Source: Fratercula arctica
Taxonomy: Eukaryota > Chordata > Aves > Charadriiformes > Alcidae
Direction: 5' to 3'
Assembly (NCBI GenBank): GCA_947846985.1
Contig: CANTUZ010000001.1
Location: 116,267,757-116,331,756, forward strand
Length of the DNA: 64,000 nt
Of this stretch, positions 60,483 to 64,000 are shown piece after piece. Under the pieces are notes generated by a model. That model saw only the letters and a list, made by a program, of their open reading frames with translations. It was not told the DNA's origin and ran no database searches. A program made the translations under genes and the position numbers. The stretch's first letter is position 1; the number at the start of each line of letters is the position of its first letter.

Positions 60483-60724
60483 TTATGGACTTTGTGGCTT
60501 GTTGAGGAGGAAATACACAGGAAGGCTGTTCTTGTCTGATGCAAAGACATTTGCCAGAATCTTAGCATGCTTTCCACACAATTTATACCAAAGACAGTTC
60601 TTGGCTTCATTAGAGGTACAAAACATGTAATAAAATAAATTAAATAATGTGGTCCTGGACTCTGTGTGTTGCTAAAACAGGAGTTATGTTGGGGTCCGCT
60701 GATCAGGTACGTGACCCAAGGTTT
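60483..60724 (-). CDS. Candidate coding exon, 80 open codons, minus strand
   Basis: A 242-nt minus-strand segment follows a strong acceptor (gtatgtcttttctccag, complement of 60725 onward) and ends at a strong donor (ATAA|gtaagt, complement of 60477-60482). The frame in phase 0 stays open for 80 codons and ends in phase 2. Residues include KPWVTYLISGPQHNSCF and MKPRTVFGINCVESM. The same frame would hit a stop two codons after the donor, so splicing is needed to continue. The composition (aromatic and Ser-rich) is mixed and matches no family I know. It shares the minus strand with the candidates at 32.7 and 7 kb. Chance remains a real possibility. Confidence 0.25.
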
Positions 60725-63700
60725 CTGGAGAAAAGACATACAGTTTTTCTACAGAAAGACAAATGGAGATGTGAAGAACTGGAAAAAAAACTTAGTCACT
60801 TAGAATGAAGTAACTTCAGCCGCCAAATTTTAAATAAGATGATGAGAACATCACGTCATGCATCCTCAGGGGTACCAACTAGAAAATGCTAAAGAAATAC
60901 TGCTATGAGAGATGTTCTTGTAGCATCAAAAATGATGTGGCAGCTCTACCAGGGAAAGAGCCGTAAGATCAGTTCACAACACTGGTGTGAGTGAAAACCC
61001 AAGAAATCTATATTGTTTCTGGGAGAGGGTCTAGAGGGCAAGCAACCAATCCTGTTCTGTACTGGGTAAGTTATGATCTTTAGCCACTGTGGAAAATTGG
61101 GTCTTAACACAGTTCTACCCATACCTGTCAATTTCATCTCAGCACTTTCAGATGTCACCATTCTCCCCTATGTCACAGGATTGAATTTGACCTTGACATA
61201 GAAATTGTGTATAATTCACTAAACCAACACAGGGCTGGTAAATTGCAACTCAGTGTTGATGGAATAAAAATGTACATTAAACTCTTGGGCTTTCAGAGAA
61301 ATGAGAAGTTACTGCCTCCAGATAGTCCTGAACTAATGCCGGCTGTTGGAAACGGTGTAAGTGGAATGACTAACAAAGACAGGAATAAATCAAATGAACC
61401 TACAACAGCAAAATAAACTGTTCTATGTTAAAAACATGAATTCCCTTTTTGTGAGAAATCGCTGTCACACCTCATGCATTCAGACAGATTTCAGTATTGC
61501 AGTCTATTGTGCAACTGCTAAAGTTCTTCCATCTACACAAATACTTAGAAATAACTTCTACCAGTTCCTTAATTCTATTTAGAGTTTTGTAGCAAGCAAT
61601 GATCAGTTTACATAATTTCAAGTCCCATCTACAGAAATGCAAACAAGAATGTGTGTATACAAAAAAGTATGTATCTGAAAGTCTAAATGCTTGAATAACG
61701 CTTTATAGAAATCTTTCTGCTTTGTCTCATTTTCAAGTCTGATAAGACTTTTGCTATAAGTAATTAGATCTTTGGACACAGAGATTCCTACATTCCATCA
61801 AAAATTTGAGGCTGCTTGAGCTCTCTGTAGCTATATTTTGTGACCCACTATCTAGATCAACCCTGAAGATCTCATTTACTCAGCCATCTGTCAGGTTCTT
61901 GCTTGTGTAGCTCATCTGATTTTAGTAGAATTTCACCAGTGGAAGCAATCCATGGATTGGTTGGATCAGGGTGATAGCAGGGCACGCAAGCACCTAGGGA
62001 TCTTAGATTCTGGAAAGTTCTTGGTAGGTACAGCTCCCAGCATTAGCTCTTTGGTGAGTCTGGCTTAGACCCGATCCAAAGTCTGTTGAAGGTGGAGGTT
62101 TTACATTAACTTCAGGGGACGTTAAATTAGAATGCAAAGCATCCTTTTCAGCAGAGCATGTACAATTGTATGAAGAAAGTGAGCAGGTCTGGTGAAGGTG
62201 TTGAATATTTAAGAGTCTTCCTGGTCTGGAACTGAAAGCTTTTTTTCCTTCCACGATTCGGTTTGTGAATGGACTGCAATATGTGCTTTCTGATTAGTGC
62301 TGCTGAGACAGTTCAAGCAGCTACCACCTGTTTGTTTCTGCGGGAGTTTGCTACTGCTGTAGATACTTAGTGAGATGGACCTTTGACCTAACTCAGTATG
62401 CCTGCTGTATTTGTCTTGATAGCTTTGCTTCATGCCTTGTTAGTCCATATCCGTGCATTTCTTCCAGTTATAAAATAATGTTTAGTTTTTCCTGGATGAA
62501 ACCCAAAACCTCAGCTAATAGAATGGACTTTCTGAAGAGTCACATACACTTACATTTTCAGTTCCCAGCAGCAGTAAAATAAAGCACCTCCCAAAACGGA
62601 TATGTAAATACTTTGACTTGGTATCTTACTGATAAGAGGACAAATACAATCAGAGGAGTCAATGCACATGTTCTTTTCTTCTGTTGCATGAAAAGTACAC
62701 AAATATAAAGTAGACATATATAAAAATGTAGAAATACCCCTTGCCAGTCTTACAGCCCAACTCATGTAATCTGTGTGCTTGCCTTCTACCCCTTTCCCCC
62801 CAACACTGAGGGATACAACTTGAGATTGGGTGAATAGACATTCTAATCTGGCAAGGCTCTCCAACAAGTCTGCCAAAACTGGCATGGTTCTGTGACAATA
62901 AAATAAAAATTCTCTGGGACCTAGTGATTTTGAGTAGTCCTAGGATGATCTGCACCATGGCACAACTTTTACTTTGCTCCTTCTGTGGCTGTGGTTATAA
63001 ATTCAGGAGACTGTGCCATCTGTTCTGCTCTGCTCAGGTTTTGAGCTTCAATTTGCTTTCTTGAGCCTCTTGACAGAAAAAGAAAGAACTATTTTTCGGG
63101 AGACACTTACACGTTTTTTTTTTTTCCCTGAGGAAATATTTTCTTATATGTGCTGCTGAAGAGTACAGTTTTTAAAAAAATAGTGATTCCCTCTATTAGA
63201 CTTGTTTCCTGCATAGGTTCGAGAGTAATCAGTTGAAGCACTTACAGGTCTGTAAATATTATCCAGTACACTAGTAAACAAGGCCGTTTTTCCCCCAAAT
63301 CAGGCACTTGATGCTCACCAAAGGTCTTGCCTTTAGATTTGTTACATACAAATTGTTTACATGTTCTGTGACATTGCCAAGACAAGCATTCTGCTTGATG
63401 GCAAATCTGAGTTTATTGTTGTTTGCTTTTAATGGGTCTCATTTCTCTTGTGATTTGTCAGTCAGTTTCTCTTCCTAATGGTTCTCTAAAGATCCTACAT
63501 TTCTAAATGCTCTGTCAATATATCTTTGCAAAATATCAATTGGAAATTTTAAGATAATAATATTGTTATGACACAGTCCACACCCCCCACCTTTAGGTGA
63601 CAACATAAATACCCTCAATGTACACCATCCTGATTCAACATGGTACTACAATAACTTTTGTATCAGCAGTTCTGTGGAACTTCGTGTGTAAAGTCTTTTG

Positions 63701-64000
63701 GCAATATTTTTCTAAACTTACTGCTGCTGCCAATTCAGTTGTTTGCATGGGATATGTGCAAAGTATGTCTTCATACTAGAACAATAACACTTCAAAGTCC
63801 AAGTAAACTCTACAAATTCTAAATTGCCCTCCGCCCCCCTCCCCCACCATTAGTTTTCTTGATGTGCAAAATCCTTCTGGATATCCACTTGCTATTTACA
63901 AAGCAGTTCTAACAACAGTGTTGTTGTCATCAAGAGAAAATATGGCTTCTGTGTGAACGTTTGTTTCAGCACACCTTTTAGTTTTGAATATCTCAGTTTC
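60725..64000. other. Non-coding stretch
   Basis: No gene is supported. Open frames near 62.0-62.96 kb overlap on both strands and have no family resemblance. Minor low-complexity tracts include a T-run at 63114-63125 and C-runs near 63584 and 63832-63846. Confidence 0.5.

Noticed and set aside
1..64000. CRISPR arrays, bacterial operons, rRNA genes or working tRNA genes
   Set aside because: No regularly spaced repeats, ribosome-binding-site/ORF layout, rRNA core or cloverleaf sequence was found. The DNA is clearly vertebrate.

Overview
The window looks like bird nuclear DNA: a long, AT-rich intronic or intergenic stretch with few genes. Three things point to a bird. There is a 5'-truncated CR1 LINE at about 35.5 kb with the typical C-terminal pol remnant and a 3' end close to the CR1 octamer repeat. 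There are three solitary LTRs of avian endogenous retrovirus types (21.5, 27.1 and 46.5 kb). Interspersed repeats are otherwise sparse, and short T/A and GT/T tracts are common. The lineage within birds cannot be fixed. A weak tRNA-Ile-like stretch at 34.4 kb would fit a passerine tRNA-Ile-derived SINE, but it is too diverged to rely on.

Layout. 1-4.08 kb is AT-rich with nothing convincing. 4.09-5.2 kb is a GC-rich, CpG-island-like block with GC boxes, a CACGTG E-box, a 14-bp-spaced pair of kappaB-like sites and two good splice donors on its right edge; it is the best promoter/first-exon candidate. 6.9-7.55 kb holds two candidate minus-strand coding exons that join in frame. 7.6-21.4 kb is mostly featureless, with simple repeats and a 39-bp tandem duplication. 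21.46-21.91 kb (plus strand) and 27.15-27.72 kb (minus strand) are LTRs. 27.7-35.5 kb is non-coding, with weak exon candidates and the tRNA-like stretch. 35.5-35.9 kb is the CR1. 46.5-46.86 kb is a third LTR (minus strand). 51.1 kb has a perfect 14-bp x4 tandem repeat. 53.2 kb has a candidate plus-strand exon with a signal-peptide-like start. 60.5-60.7 kb has an 80-codon open candidate exon on the minus strand.

No complete gene is visible. I recognise no protein family in any candidate exon except the CR1 reverse-transcriptase tail. Every exon call rests on splice-site consensus plus an open frame. In 64 kb of AT-rich DNA such pairs also arise by chance, so confidence is kept low. A reasonable but unproven picture is a large intron, or the space between genes: a plus-strand transcript may start in the CpG island, and a minus-strand multi-exon gene may cross the left part. 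No bacterial-style operon, CRISPR array, functional tRNA or rRNA was seen. No undescribed 'system' can be supported from the sequence alone.
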